Shown here one piece after another: positions 36,960 to 47,267 of a DNA stretch of 64,000 bases; the first letter of the stretch is position 1; each line of letters opens with the position of its first letter. The DNA is from Moniliophthora roreri (Eukaryota; Basidiomycota; Agaricomycetes; Agaricales; Marasmiaceae). Location: assembly GCA_001466705.2 (NCBI GenBank), contig LATX02000078.1:496001-560000 (forward strand), read 5' to 3'. A program made the translations under genes and the position numbers. The notes under the pieces are model-generated. The model saw only the letters and a list, made by a program, of their open reading frames with translations. It did no database searches and was not told the DNA's origin.

Positions 36960-37560
36960 TGGCCCAAGCTGAGCTGTTCATCAGTAATGTTGCATTATTG
37001 CCTTTTTCTGGCCTTTTTCAGCCTATAGGTGGCCTTTTGGCTCAAAAGGCCAAAGGTAATGTACTAGGTCCAGTTTTTAGAAAGGTTGGTCTCTTGTTTG
37101 GACCAGGGATTAGACCCAAAAAGGCCACAAAGGCCAGAGGTGATGTACTTGGTCCACCAAACCAAAAGGCCAACTCTATTGTCACCTCTTCAACCAAAGT
37201 CCAACCTCTCTAGATGAGCTGTAATGAGGCATAGATGTGTAGAATCAGAAAATAAGTGCTTAAAGACTCATTAAAAGCATAGGATCCATTGCAAAAACAA
37301 TAAGAAACCATTAGGTCTCCTTGCTTAAGATGCCAGCAAACCTGTACAGTCTGTGTATATTTGACCCTCTAAGTGTGCTGTAAATTTGAGCTTACTATCT
37401 TATATGTGTAAGTCTCTGTCCCAAGGGTTGGGCCTGTGTTTTTGCCACTACCTTCCAACCTTTCAACTTTAGACCTGTAGAAAGGTTGAAAAGGCTGAAA
37501 AGGCCAGAAAATGCTAAAAGGCAAATTGCTATCTTACTGATGTCACTTGGCACCCCTAGT
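36960..37560. repeat. Inverted-repeat element rich in AAAGGCC motifs
   Basis: CATCAGTAATGTTGC and TTTTTCTGGCCTTTTTCAGC near 36,975-37,025 recur inverted near 37,485-37,545 (GCTGAAAAGGCCAGAAAATG). The interior repeats AAAAGGCC-like words. No gene. Confidence 0.45.
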
Positions 37561-38710
37561 CTTGTGCCACTTGTTGATTTTGAGTTGTCATATTCCTTGA
37601 GCAGTGATGATGGCAATTCTAATTGTTCTGTCATAGAAGATCTGCTGGCTGAAGGAGTTTGTTTCAATTATGAAGATGAGTCTATTGACAGTGATTACAA
37701 CTCTACACATATTCATCTGGAAGGTTGTAATTTCCTGCTGCTTTGAGGGCTTTGAGTTTGTTAATGTTCAGATGGCTATATAGTTCAGAATGGGCATAAG
37801 CCACATATATGAATGTGCTTTTAGTTAACAATGTTGAATTAGTTGGAGGACTATGTGAGTATCTTGTTTAAGATGTTTCTGTGCAGGCTTGTGTTTGATA
37901 ACTGTTTGTCTGGTGACTACAATAGATCCCATGTCCATCCTCAAGTAGCTGAGCTAGCCAAATTGTTGAGAAAGATATAATATCTATTGCTATGCTCAAC
38001 AGATACTCACTCTGCACTGTTTGCCCTCAGACAGAAATAGAAAGCACTAATGGCTTCACAGTACTCTCTAAAGTTATTGCCACTGCAGGCCTAGCATGGT
38101 TGTTTCATAAAAATTGGACTAGCATTTTACAGTAAGCTCCTTATTGCATCTCTTTCTACCACTTGTGGCCTAATGTCTCCTTTTCCTTGACAGCACCAAC
38201 TCTATCATCCAAAAGCTGCTCATACACCATCACTCACAGAACCCTTTCAATCAAACTTGAAAACAGAGCTTAACCTGAAGGCCTGAAGTTTGAACAAGGG
38301 AAATCTGCATGCAATAGAGAAATTTCTATTCAGAATAGTACAGCCAGGGCACTAACATACACCATATATAGAGTCCAGAGAGGCCAGAACTAACAGTAGA
38401 CATGATTCCATAGCATCCAACTCCAATGCATGAGAATGATAAATACATGATAGATGTCAATGAGTAAAAGTAACTGTGAATAAGAGGTAATACAAATGAT
38501 TTAATTAGTATAAAGTTATGTTCTAATAGATTATTCATAAGCTCATGTGCAAACAATAATCCTCAAGAAAAAAAAGAAAATAACATAAACATACAATCCC
38601 TCTAGGCCTGTTCCTGCATCTGTTCTGTGACAATGACAAGCATGTACAGGAGAGCCTGTACAACAGAGACAAATCCTAGCAGAGTGCCTCTATAATCAAA
38701 AATTTGCTCA

Positions 38711-39741
38711 GACTGCCTTGATCCATGCCCAAATCAAGTGACTGCCATTTAGGGAATCAATCAGAACATGAGAAGGAACAGTAAGCAAGGATCTCTTGCA
38801 TATAGAGCACTACAGAGTGCAGATATATCACTAAAAATTGGCTTAGATACACTTTTTGTACACAAGAGCATACTGAAGTACTTTTTTTAGACAGAAAGAA
38901 GTCTCTGAATTGCATCTCTAGCTGCCCAACACACTCTCAAAGTGCTGTGAGTATCAAGTATGAATACTTTGAGCTAAAAAAAATGGACTACAGTCATTGG
39001 TGGCTCCTTTGGACAGCTAATTTTTCTTAAGCCTCAGAATGAAAAATAAGGGCCTCTTTCAACAATCAGAATACATACTATGCATCTAGCTCACATTCTG
39101 AACAAACTTAAGCTCTTTTATAGACTGGTAGAGGGGAATAAGGGTTGCAATGAAGGCAATTAGTGAAAAAAGTTGTTATTGGCTGTTTTCCTCTCCTTTG
39201 GACACCTGCCAAAATTGGTGGTAATCTGATGCTGTTGTCCACACTCTCCCTAGTACAAGAATTTATATTACCTCAACAAGGCTCTCTGTGTCCCAGAAAT
39301 GCCTCAGAAACCATGAGATGTTTATACTGTAAGAATCTCAAGCAGCACCAATTGATCCATATTGTATAAAAAATCATTCAGGTTCAGTTCAGACAGTATT
39401 TGCTTTTATCCATTTCATCTATTCCTTCAAAAACCCTACAAAAATTATGAGAGATAGCTACTGGACAATAAAATGATACTACAAAAAGTCCAAAGGGACA
39501 ATGTAGTGTTTTGCTGGGTTCCAAGGCCATTGTCTAAAGGAGGTGACTGTCCAAAGGAGCTGCCAATGACTGTATATGTTCTTATGAATAATAAATGTCC
39601 CTTCTGTGTATACTATAGTAGCAAGAGAGTGTTTTGTAGTGTCCTGTATGCAAGAGATGCTTGCTCACTGTTTCTCCTCATGTTCTGATTGGTTCCCTAA
39701 ATGGCAGTTGCTCAATTTGGGCATGGACCACATCAAGGTTA
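38711..39741. repeat. 1-kb inverted-repeat element
   Basis: About 95 bp at each end are inverted copies at roughly 90% identity: GACTGCCATTTAGGGAATCA and ATCAGAACATGAG at the left, CTCATGTTCTGAT and GGTTCCCTAAATGGCAGTTG at the right. A further inner inverted pair shares CTCCTTTGGACA. Probably a non-autonomous transposon; no target duplication is clear. Confidence 0.55.
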
Positions 39742-39875
39742 GGGTTGAGAGCTCCGAGTGGTGAGTTTACTCTATCCTTTGATGCCCACATTCCAAGAAA
39801 GCATGTCCTGGCATCGTAACATTATGTACATGGAAGGAAGAACTCTCTGCCAGGATTTATCTCTGTTTTACAGGC

Positions 39876-41849
39876 CTACAATCCCTCAAACATAACTTCA
39901 AACATCCGCGCCTCATTTGCCTCTGTAATTAAACCATACGGTTCAGTTTGAGCCGCTTGACAAATAGCAGTAGACAGGTATATGGGATATCTCGCTTTGT
40001 CCGCTTCCTTGCAGACCCAGTCAAAGTCGATGAGTCGAACACACTCGACTTTGGTACCACCTTTGGCAGCAAACATTACATTCGGTTGCCGCAAATCTGG
40101 GAAAATGAAGCCATCCTCGTGCAGTGCTTTGAGCGCCTTCGAAATAGCATCCTTATAGGCTTCTTTAGTACGATGTGATGCCGGAGGATAGAGCGTAGAG
40201 AGAGTAGCTCCTTCAATGTAGTCCATGACCACAAGGTTGAGGCCGCCATACAAAGAGCCATAGTGAATCAGCTGTGGTGCGAATCCCTTCTTGGCCATCG
40301 ATTCATGTGCCTCTGCATTGTAGCGCCGGGTGAACTTGACGACGAACTTGGCAGAGGTGCCAGGCCTTTTAGCAAGGAAGGTGACGCAGGTAGGATCGTC
40401 CTCGAGTGGTTTCAAGTACTCGAATTTCACTTTATTGTTGTGCTTATCGAAGGAGGTGATGTAGGGGAAAAAACAGGCGGGCTCTATCGCATTCCCTGTG
40501 CCTGCAAGTTCTCTATAGTACTTGTTGAGTTCCGCTATGGCCTTACGAAGCGCAAAGAGTTTCTGGGCAATACTGATGACATATTCGCCATTCTGGATGC
40601 GACTGGTACCAAGCCACAAGTAGGGCGACAGTCGCTGGACAATAGTCTGAGTGGTAATGACACCGCCCATGATGACGAGCCATGGGCCTGCTATTGCGAT
40701 CAGGAAAGATGGACAACAAGACCTTTGGAGAAGCGCTTGGCGCTGGGGGAAAGACGATGAGTAGGGCGGATTGTCTGTGGAATGGACCACTTACATTTGG
40801 TTGGCAATAATGCCTGGAATAGGAGAACCCTACTTGAACGGAAGGATCGACATTACTCGAACTATATTTGGGTTTGACTTCCATAAAAGCCAGCGCGCCT
40901 TCCTCGTGTTTTGGTGTTCCTACGATTGTCAGATAGTCGCAGCTAGACTTATCTGAATTTTGGACTGTTGATAACGTGATTTGGAGGATATCGCTGAGGA
41001 TCTTGCGGGTATCTGTGTCTCGAGGTTCCTCCCTAGTTTGGATGACAGACACGCTTCCCATCAGTTTGCGGGTGCCAAGGATGACCTCATTGGGAAGGTC
41101 CAGGCTGATTGTATCGGTGTTGGCAATGTAGTCGTGGAATGCATAATGGTAGAGCTCAATAGGGGGAGCAACTGTGGGTTTGAGGTTTCTGTTGGAGATA
41201 CGTCCGTCAAGGAGAGCGGCAGGGCTAGCCTGAATAGTGTTATACTGGGTGTATTTCGAGGCAGAAGTCAGTGAGGGCTTGCTCAGTATGCTTTCGGTAT
41301 GACGTCTAAACGCTAGGAAGACATGGGCATCGTGGCAAGAGCTAGAATTCAGGACGCACTTTGTTCCATTGCTGTAAATGTATCCCCACCCCTGACTTCA
41401 GCCTTAGTGTCAGCCCCAACCTCTTCGCTGGATTCAGGGGTAGCATCTCGATGGTCGTGAAAAACGAAAATCAATCGATACTTGTCGTGCACGAGTGGTT
41501 CCGCAGGGGTGTCCAAGTGTAGCTTCGTCGCAAGATTGTCGATGTCATTATCCTTAAGGAGTGTGTAGACATCCCTGATGAGGGGCGCCTTGCTTTTCAG
41601 AGGCTAGATGGATAAATGTTAGTATTCGCACCTGTGACAAAACATTTGAGTGACCTTGTAAGGTGTAACGCCATTGCATTTATGTTTCTTTTGTAGTTTC
41701 ATACACACATCACCAATGGTGCTGGTAGGATCTATTTCGATAGTTGATGGGTTGACTTGGCTTCGCATCATTTCCTTCCAATCCATGGCTGGGACACGAA
41801 TGTAGTGGAGGAGCATGCCTTTAGTGCGTTTGGGAGCTTTAGCGAGCAT
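39876..41849 (-). CDS. Crinkler-like protein with kinase-fold C-terminal domain
   Basis: Start chosen at 41,849 (MLAKAPKRTKGMLL); an upstream in-frame Met at 41,984 would add a tail overlapping a transposon end. The N-terminal exon and its continuation (from 41,603) resemble the ubiquitin-like header of Crinkler (CRN) proteins: STIGDVCMKLQKKH, then PLIRDVYTLLKDNDIDNLA and a HDKYRLIFVF strand. A middle exon (to about 40,810) and the last exon (stop at 39,876) form a kinase-like domain: AKFVVKFTRRY (beta-3 Lys), VVMDYIEGATL (hinge), GFIFPDLRQPNVMF (catalytic loop with Asp) and RLIDFDWV (DFG-like). The join between the header and middle parts, near 41,350, is uncertain: the direct frame meets a stop, so an unseen intron or a frameshift is needed. 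CRN-type kinases occur widely in basidiomycetes, often as TE-linked multigene families; cellular role inferred only. Confidence 0.6.
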
Positions 41850-41983
41850 GGTGCTGAAGCAACGAGAGGTTGCGGTGGACGGAAAAGAGCGAAGGGGGCT
41901 GAGAACAGCGAGGGTGAGGGTTTTAGAAGAGAAGAGCGAAAGGCAACAACACAGAAACAGCCTGCAGCAGCTCCTTTGTGACA

Positions 41984-42225
41984 CATCAGCGAAATGGACA
42001 CCTAAATATAATGGATTATAATGTATTTTAGTGATTTTAATCCATTATAATACAATAAAATAAAACGACGCTATTATAATCCATTATAATACATTAAAAT
42101 AAAGCGACATTATTATAATCCATTATAATACGTTAAAATAAAGCAACACTATTATAATCCATTAAAATGTAATAAAATGGGACGGCGCTATTATAATACA
42201 TTATACTGCAATCTAATGAGGCCAG
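41984..42225 (+). repeat. Left terminal repeat and AT-rich subterminal array of the large element
   Basis: CATCAGC-type terminus followed by several copies of a roughly 38-bp unit (ATTATAATCCATTAAAAT, then a short GC-containing CGACGCT-like linker). Same structure as the left 200 bp of the 762-bp element. The array ends about 110 bp from the stop of the T5orf172-like gene. Confidence 0.7.
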
Positions 42226-42337
42226 GATATGATAATCGAATACAATTTAAGAAAGTCAATTAGCAGGTCAAGCAATTCGATAACGAAAAAGCATACAAAG
42301 TGACAAGATAGCAACAAGAATGTACGATAAACTACAT

Positions 42338-42914
42338 CTATCTCTCCACCCTCCCGTTCACCTCGTGAATCAAAGGCTTGATTACCGTCTCCCAAGCATC
42401 CGGGCTCGGGAGACGAAAGATTTCTTGATGTTTTTTCCCGCCTAAAACCTATCAGTACGCGAATCGAAGGCGGAGAAGAAAAACTTACAGTCGGGGCACA
42501 TTTCAATGACCCTTTCGTACCCACGAGCCATCAGTTCGAGATGAACTAGACGCTCTAGGGTTCGAGTTAGCGCGTTGAAGATGGAAAATGCGAAAAAAAC
42601 TCACCAACGCGATGGCTATGAGCCACTAGTATACCCTCGTGCCAGATATGTACCTTGCTCGGGCACTGTCGATCCCATTCAATCATCCTCTCCTCCAGTG
42701 GCCGGCTTGTTCGTCCAACTTTGAATAGATATTGGGGGTCTTCGTCGTCAACGATACGAAAAGCGTAGATGTCGCCGCGTTTGTCGAACAAACTGAACGA
42801 TTTGAAGAACGTAGCCTCGAGTTTGATGGAGGCAGTTACCATCTACAAGCCATCAGTAAGAAAAATGCTCAGAAAAGAGAAAGGACTTACCCAGGACGTT
42901 GAAATAGCGAACAT
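42338..42914 (-). CDS. T5orf172 (GIY-YIG-like) domain protein
   Basis: Four exons: 42,914-42,891, 42,842-42,605, 42,554-42,489, 42,441-42,338, with GT-AG introns and continuous frame. The protein has about 143 residues. It contains DIYAFRIVDDEDPQYLFKVG, then GRTSRPLEERMIEWDRQCPS, an HRVERLVHLELMARGYERVI stretch, CPDCGKKHQEIFRL and a C-terminal WETVIKPLIHE helix. This is the pattern of T5orf172/DUF1766 domains: Y.....KVGRT, Arg in the R.(I/L)..W helix, E..(L/V)H.EL and the late HQE(I/W)F motif. The domain belongs to the GIY-YIG nuclease-like superfamily; in many eukaryotic versions the role is unknown. An upstream exon may be missing because the contig ends at 43,115. Its place inside the candidate transposon suggests cargo. 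Confidence 0.7.
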
Positions 42915-43116
42915 CTCGAAGATCCGTCAGATATCGAACGAGATCGAGTGCGGAGAGCGGGTGAGTCGTCGCGGTGTAAAGGAAAGGGCGGGCAAAGGGC
43001 GGGCGGCGCATTTTCAGGTACCACAAATGATACCAAACGAACCTACGCAGCCCCCAACGACGCATTCAACGCGTTCACAAAGCAAAGAAAATTCGGTCTA
43101 GGGGTTTTCTGGGGCN

Positions 43117-44494
43117 AATCGGGATTGAGAAAGAGAAGACCCCAGACGAGCATTATCAATTCTCGCTTGCAGTGACGCAAGACGCTATCTGGAGCAAGTC
43201 GCTCGAAATGTTCTTTATAGAAATCCTGAAAAGAATCTGGAAGCTGTTCGAGATGTGAGCATTGAAGTTGATCAGAGAGGTGTGACTTACAGACGGTACA
43301 AATAGTATCGCGTTGAGTGCATGCATAGAAGGCTTGAGCCTGATATAATGGGAGAGATTTCCAAGGACTGAGTATCCAGGCCAAAGCGATGCTGTTCCAA
43401 AATTGGCTAACAACGTGGAATCTGATGCGTCCATAAGAGCGGCAATTACCACTTCGTGCTCATTATCATTGGGGACTCGCTTCATTACATCCCTCTCCAT
43501 CTCCAACATTCAGTCAGAAGTGTATACCTCTCCATACACGCGCTCAACATCCGCATTGGGTGAAGGTCGGAAGAACTCCTTGAACAGCTTGAGATGCAGG
43601 GAGTGGAACGTAGTATCGGCAAATTCAGATTGAATCACGTCAAGTGGATTTCGATAGTAGATGTCATTCACCCTGAATATCTTCACATCGTCTTCTTTGC
43701 ACTTGTACCTAGCGCATGGCACGGGAATATCAACATGACCAGTGTGCCATTCATCACTGGCAACAAATGGTAATAATGGCGTCACAGATTCTGTGGACGC
43801 CTGAGACGGATGCTGAGATACTTTGTCCTCAGATGCATCCTCCTCAGGAGGAGGTAGCTCGATATCAGGAACTCCAGATTGATATGCATCCATTATTTGC
43901 TCTTGTTGTCGGAAACGGAATCCCAAGAGGTGTTCTCGATTGAATTCAGGTGCAAGAATGACTTCGTGAACCAAACAATCAATGATCTTGGCACCTGCTC
44001 CTTTTGCGACTCTACAGACATTCAATGCCCAGTCCATTAAGCGGAATATTGTGCTGTTCTGGAAGGGACCAACAGCAACCTCATTCTTGCTTATGTGTGA
44101 TTCACCATTGGAGGGTACTTCGACTGAAGGATAACATTCGAGATCCTGAGACTCCTGTAGGCTGTCGGTGTCTCCCTCAGAAGATGGATCACCTTCGGGT
44201 GTCACTTTGCCATATATCGCTTCCAGAGACCTTGAAAAGGAAGGTGCAACATCAAAGTTGCGCGAATCAGCAAGATTATCAATTCCATATTTGGGTTCTC
44301 GAGATGGTCTGTGATACTGATGGATATGATAGATACTGAATTCATTTGGCTGACTGATGAAATAGTCGTTCTCGTTGGAATGATCCTGCTCCATTGGGTT
44401 GGATTCCTGTGATGCTTTTGGAGATCCAGATTCAACCTCTTGCATGTCCTCCATTGGCTCGGGAGAAGGAGTTGGCTGATGATGAATCGGGTCT
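43117..44494 (-). CDS. Plavaka-family transposase, N-terminal half (piece X)
   Basis: Transcribed right to left. The first part is a Ser/Gln/Glu-rich linker (EDMQEVESGSPKASQES). Then come MDWALNVCRVAKGAGAKIID, FNREHLLGFRFRQQEQIMDA, WHTGHVDIPVPCARYK, YYRNPLDVIQSEFADTTFHS, RVYGEVYTSDQMLEMERDV, ASDSTLLANFGTASLWPGYS and VLGNLSHYIRLKPSMHALNA. After a 47-bp intron (43,242-43,288) follow LPDSFQDFYKEHFERLAPDS and HCKRELIMLVWGLL. The order 'ewhtg..iPvp...Y', 'YyRnplevi', 'rvYgE.yts', 'iiaSDsT.La..G...lwPvYl.lGNl..yiR.kps..a' and 'LPDsFqdfY' is characteristic of Plavaka transposases. The frame is open here. It is cut at both ends by contig joins. Confidence 0.8.
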
Positions 44495-44495
44495 N

Positions 44496-45037
44496 TTTGG
44501 GGAAAAGATCTTCAAAACATGGCATCGCACACTGAAGATAAACTTAGCTAATAGTACATGAAGTTGACACACCATGTACCTGTAATAGATCTTCGAAGTC
44601 ACGAAAAGCAAACTTTTTGAGTTCCGATACATTGTTTTTGAACCGTCGAATAGTCCCGTTACCGAATGTAGGGACTTGCCGATATCTGTAAATGTATCAG
44701 TTTGATGAAATGCGACCGAACTGCTGAACAGTACCTTTCATTGAGCCTTTGTATGAGTTCCTTTGTGAGAGCGTAAAGGCATTGACACAAGTGCTTGAAC
44801 ACATCATTCCATCGACCAGCAGCCTCATGCATAAGGTTGTTGCAGAAGAGCTTGTAATAATTGTCGTCTATCATGGACAAGAGCTTTGAAAATGGATTCT
44901 GTGAATCATGCTCAGCATTGAAAGCTCACCGACATGAATAATACGTACTCTGTGTGGTAACCCTGACCATTTACTGAGCAATTCGTTCACGGTCTGGTTG
45001 TCGACGGAATATCCTTTCTCGTACATAAGGGTACGAG
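44496..45037 (-). CDS. Plavaka-family transposase, C-terminal part (piece Y)
   Basis: Exons on minus: LMYEKGYSVDNQTVNELLSK, then after GTACGT...ACAG the exon NPFSKLLSMIDDNYYKLFCN, LMHEAAGRWNDVFKHLCQCL and LTKELIQRLNERY; after a GTACTG intron comes PTFGNGTIRRFKNNVSELKK with FAFRDFEDLLQ, and finally CAMPCFEDLFP at the contig end. 'VPDLLHE.E.G.W..VFKHL..lLya', 'R.vPTFG..TIRrF.nNvSEmKk.aARDfEDlLQC.mPvFEgL.P' is the Plavaka C-terminal pattern. It logically follows pieces X or Z after a missing central exon. The contig stops before the end of the protein. Confidence 0.8.
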
Positions 45038-45038
45038 N

Positions 45039-46726
45039 AATCCTGAAAAGAATCTGGAAGCTGTTCGAAATGTGAGCATTGAAGTTGATCAGAGAGGTGT
45101 GACTTACAGACAGTACAAATAGTATTGCGTTGAGTGCGTGCATAGAAGGCTTGAGCCTGATATAATGGGAGAGATTTCCAAGGACTGAGTATCCAGGCCA
45201 AAGCGATGCTGTTCCAAAATTGGCTAACAACGTGGAATCTGATGCGTCCATAAGAGTGGCAATTACCACTTCGTGCTCGTTATCATTGGGGACTCGCTTC
45301 ATTACATCCCTCTCCATCTCCAACATTTGGTCAGAAGTGTATACCTCTCCATACACGTGCTCAACATCCGCATTGGGCGAAGGTTGGAAGAACTCCTTGA
45401 ATGGCTTGAGATGCAGGGAGTAGAACATAGTATCGGCAAATTCAGATTGAATCATGTTGAGTGGATTTCGATAGTAGATGTCATTCACCCTGAATATCTT
45501 CGCATCGTCTTCTTTGCACTTGTACCTAGCGCATGGCACGGGAATATCGACGTGACCGGTGTGCCATTCATCGCTGGCAACAAATGGTAATAATGGCGTC
45601 GCAGATTCTGTGGACGCCTGAGACGGATGCTGAGATACTTCGTCCTCAGATGCATCCTCCTCAGGAGGAGGTAGCTCGATATCGGGAATTCCAGATCAAT
45701 ATGCATCCATTATTTGCTCTTGTTGTCAGAAATGGAATCCCAAGAGGTGTTCTCGATTGAATTTGGGTGCAAGAATGACTTCATGAACCAAACGATCAAT
45801 GATCTTGGCACCTGCTCCTTTCACAACTCTACAGATGTTCAATGCCCAGTCCATTAAGCAGAATATCATGCTGTTCTGGAAGGCTGGTTGTCGTTGGAGT
45901 AAGAGCGAATACACACTAAGTGGATCGGAGGGTACTTCAACTGAAGGATAACGTTTGAGATCCTGAGACTCCTGTAGGCTGTCGGTGTCTCCCTCATGTG
46001 ACGATCCAATGACATGACTTGGACTATGCAAGCTAGGGCTAGAAGATAGATCACCTTCAGGTGTCACTTTGCCATATATCGCTTCCGGAGACCTCGAAAA
46101 GGAAGGTGCAACATCAAAATTGCACAAATCAGCAAGATCATCGATTCCATATTTGGGTTCTTGAGATGGTCTGTGATACTGATGGATACGATAGATACCG
46201 AATTCATTTGGCTGACTGATGAAATAGTCATTCTCGTTGGGATGATCCTGCTCCATTGGGTTGGATTCCTGTGATGCTTTCGGAGATCCAGATTCAACCT
46301 CTTGCATGTCCTCCATTGGCTCGGGAGAAGGAGTTGGCTGATGATGAATCGGGTCTGCTAAAAATGAATAACCCGTAGCCAGACTGAAATCACGATAACG
46401 AGATGGCAATCGTGAAGTTCGCGTGTTGGTCTTTCGAAGAGGATTAATAGGCGCATCAGGTTCTTCTATCGTGTTTGGATCTAGGATATCCATTGACGCG
46501 TCATCTGCATGCTGAACACCCATGAGGATATATTCAGGACTAAAATGAGAACATACGAACTTCACCGATACGTCCCACATTCACATTTCCAAATTCTTCC
46601 ACTCCTAGATGCCCACCCTCCATATTCTCATCCACACTTCCTTGCTCTCCGTCTTCCAACTCCAACTCCTCTCCAGGGTCCTTGCTACCTGTGCCCTCTT
46701 CTTCCGCATCCTCGGGTATGTTATTT
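45039..46726 (-). pseudogene. Plavaka-family transposase N-terminal half with two in-frame stops (piece Z)
   Basis: A second, diverged version of piece X that extends further towards the N-terminus: an acidic start (IPEDAEEEGTGSKDPGEELE), an intron near 46,500-46,549 and a linker with SRLPSRYRDFSLATGYSF. Compared with X it has TGA where X has CGA (after LLGFHF, near 45,727) and another TGA four codons after QIMDAY-equivalent sequence (X has CAA). It carries an extra segment near 45,886-45,930 and 46,000-46,050. Many X/Z differences are C-T or G-A transitions. The piece stops at 45,039 inside LPDSFQD and at 46,726 near the expected N-terminal exon. Confidence 0.75.
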
Positions 46727-46727
46727 N

Positions 46728-47267
46728 ATCGCGTCTGACAGCACAAAATTAAAGTGGATTTTTTTTTTTGGCCTTTGACCACTTCTTATTCTTATGAGTC
46801 GTAAAATTAGACATTATTGATTTTGATTAATTTGATACACTAATTCTACTGTACTTAGCGTGAAGAATACTTACCGTTATTATCGATTGTGGAGGTAGCG
46901 AGCAAGAAGAAAAAATTATTCAAAGTCCGACGCGAGGGTATGATAGCCTGAGTAATGTCGGACTGGTCAACTCACGTGAGTTGACCACCTCAAGATTATT
47001 CAGACCAATACTGCCGCGCGCGTGGGACTTATCATTTTTTTCGCTTTTTCCACAACCACCATCATCGACGCCTGCGTTGAGCTCCCTCCCTCGTTGTCGT
47101 CCCATGTAAGTTTTTCTTTCTAATCTAGAGTAGTGTAGAAAGTCATACAATAAATTATAATACAATTTGAGTGTCAAAAAGACCAAAAAAAATTGAATTT
47201 GAGAAATTTTTACTTGGATGAAAAAACCAGGGAAAATGCATGCTGAAAGATGGTTTTTGCAGGTACT
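46728..47267. promoter_or_regulatory. Divergent intergenic region before the SPT5-like gene
   Basis: AT-rich DNA between the leftward transposase and the rightward SPT5-like gene. It includes a probable 5' leader: the sequence CCCATGTAAGTTTTTC near 47,101-47,116 and TTTTTGCAG just before the ATG suggest a leader intron of about 150 bp. No clear TATA box was found. The first bases after the join at 46,727 may belong to a different allele. Confidence 0.4.

Larger units (their letters stand above)
31140..39860. other. CpG-poor, AT-rich region packed with repeats and decayed copies
   Basis: CG is rare across this stretch, in contrast to both sides. No gene can be supported: frames are short and domain-free. 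What I can identify are inverted-repeat elements (31,492-31,845; 32,085-32,665; 36,960-37,560; 38,711-39,741), a decayed upstream block (33,735-33,905), a transposon (35,016-35,777) and a mutated exon of the seven-helix family (35,815-35,935). Substitutions in the decayed exon are mainly CG to TG or CA, so methylation-linked decay or a RIP-like process acted here. Confidence 0.65.

Noticed and set aside
41850..41984. N-terminal extension of the Crinkler-like protein starting MSQRSCC
   Set aside because: It would begin inside the transposon terminus and is Cys/Ser/Leu rich without family support; ATG at 41,849 is preferred, although a late-acquired leader cannot be excluded.
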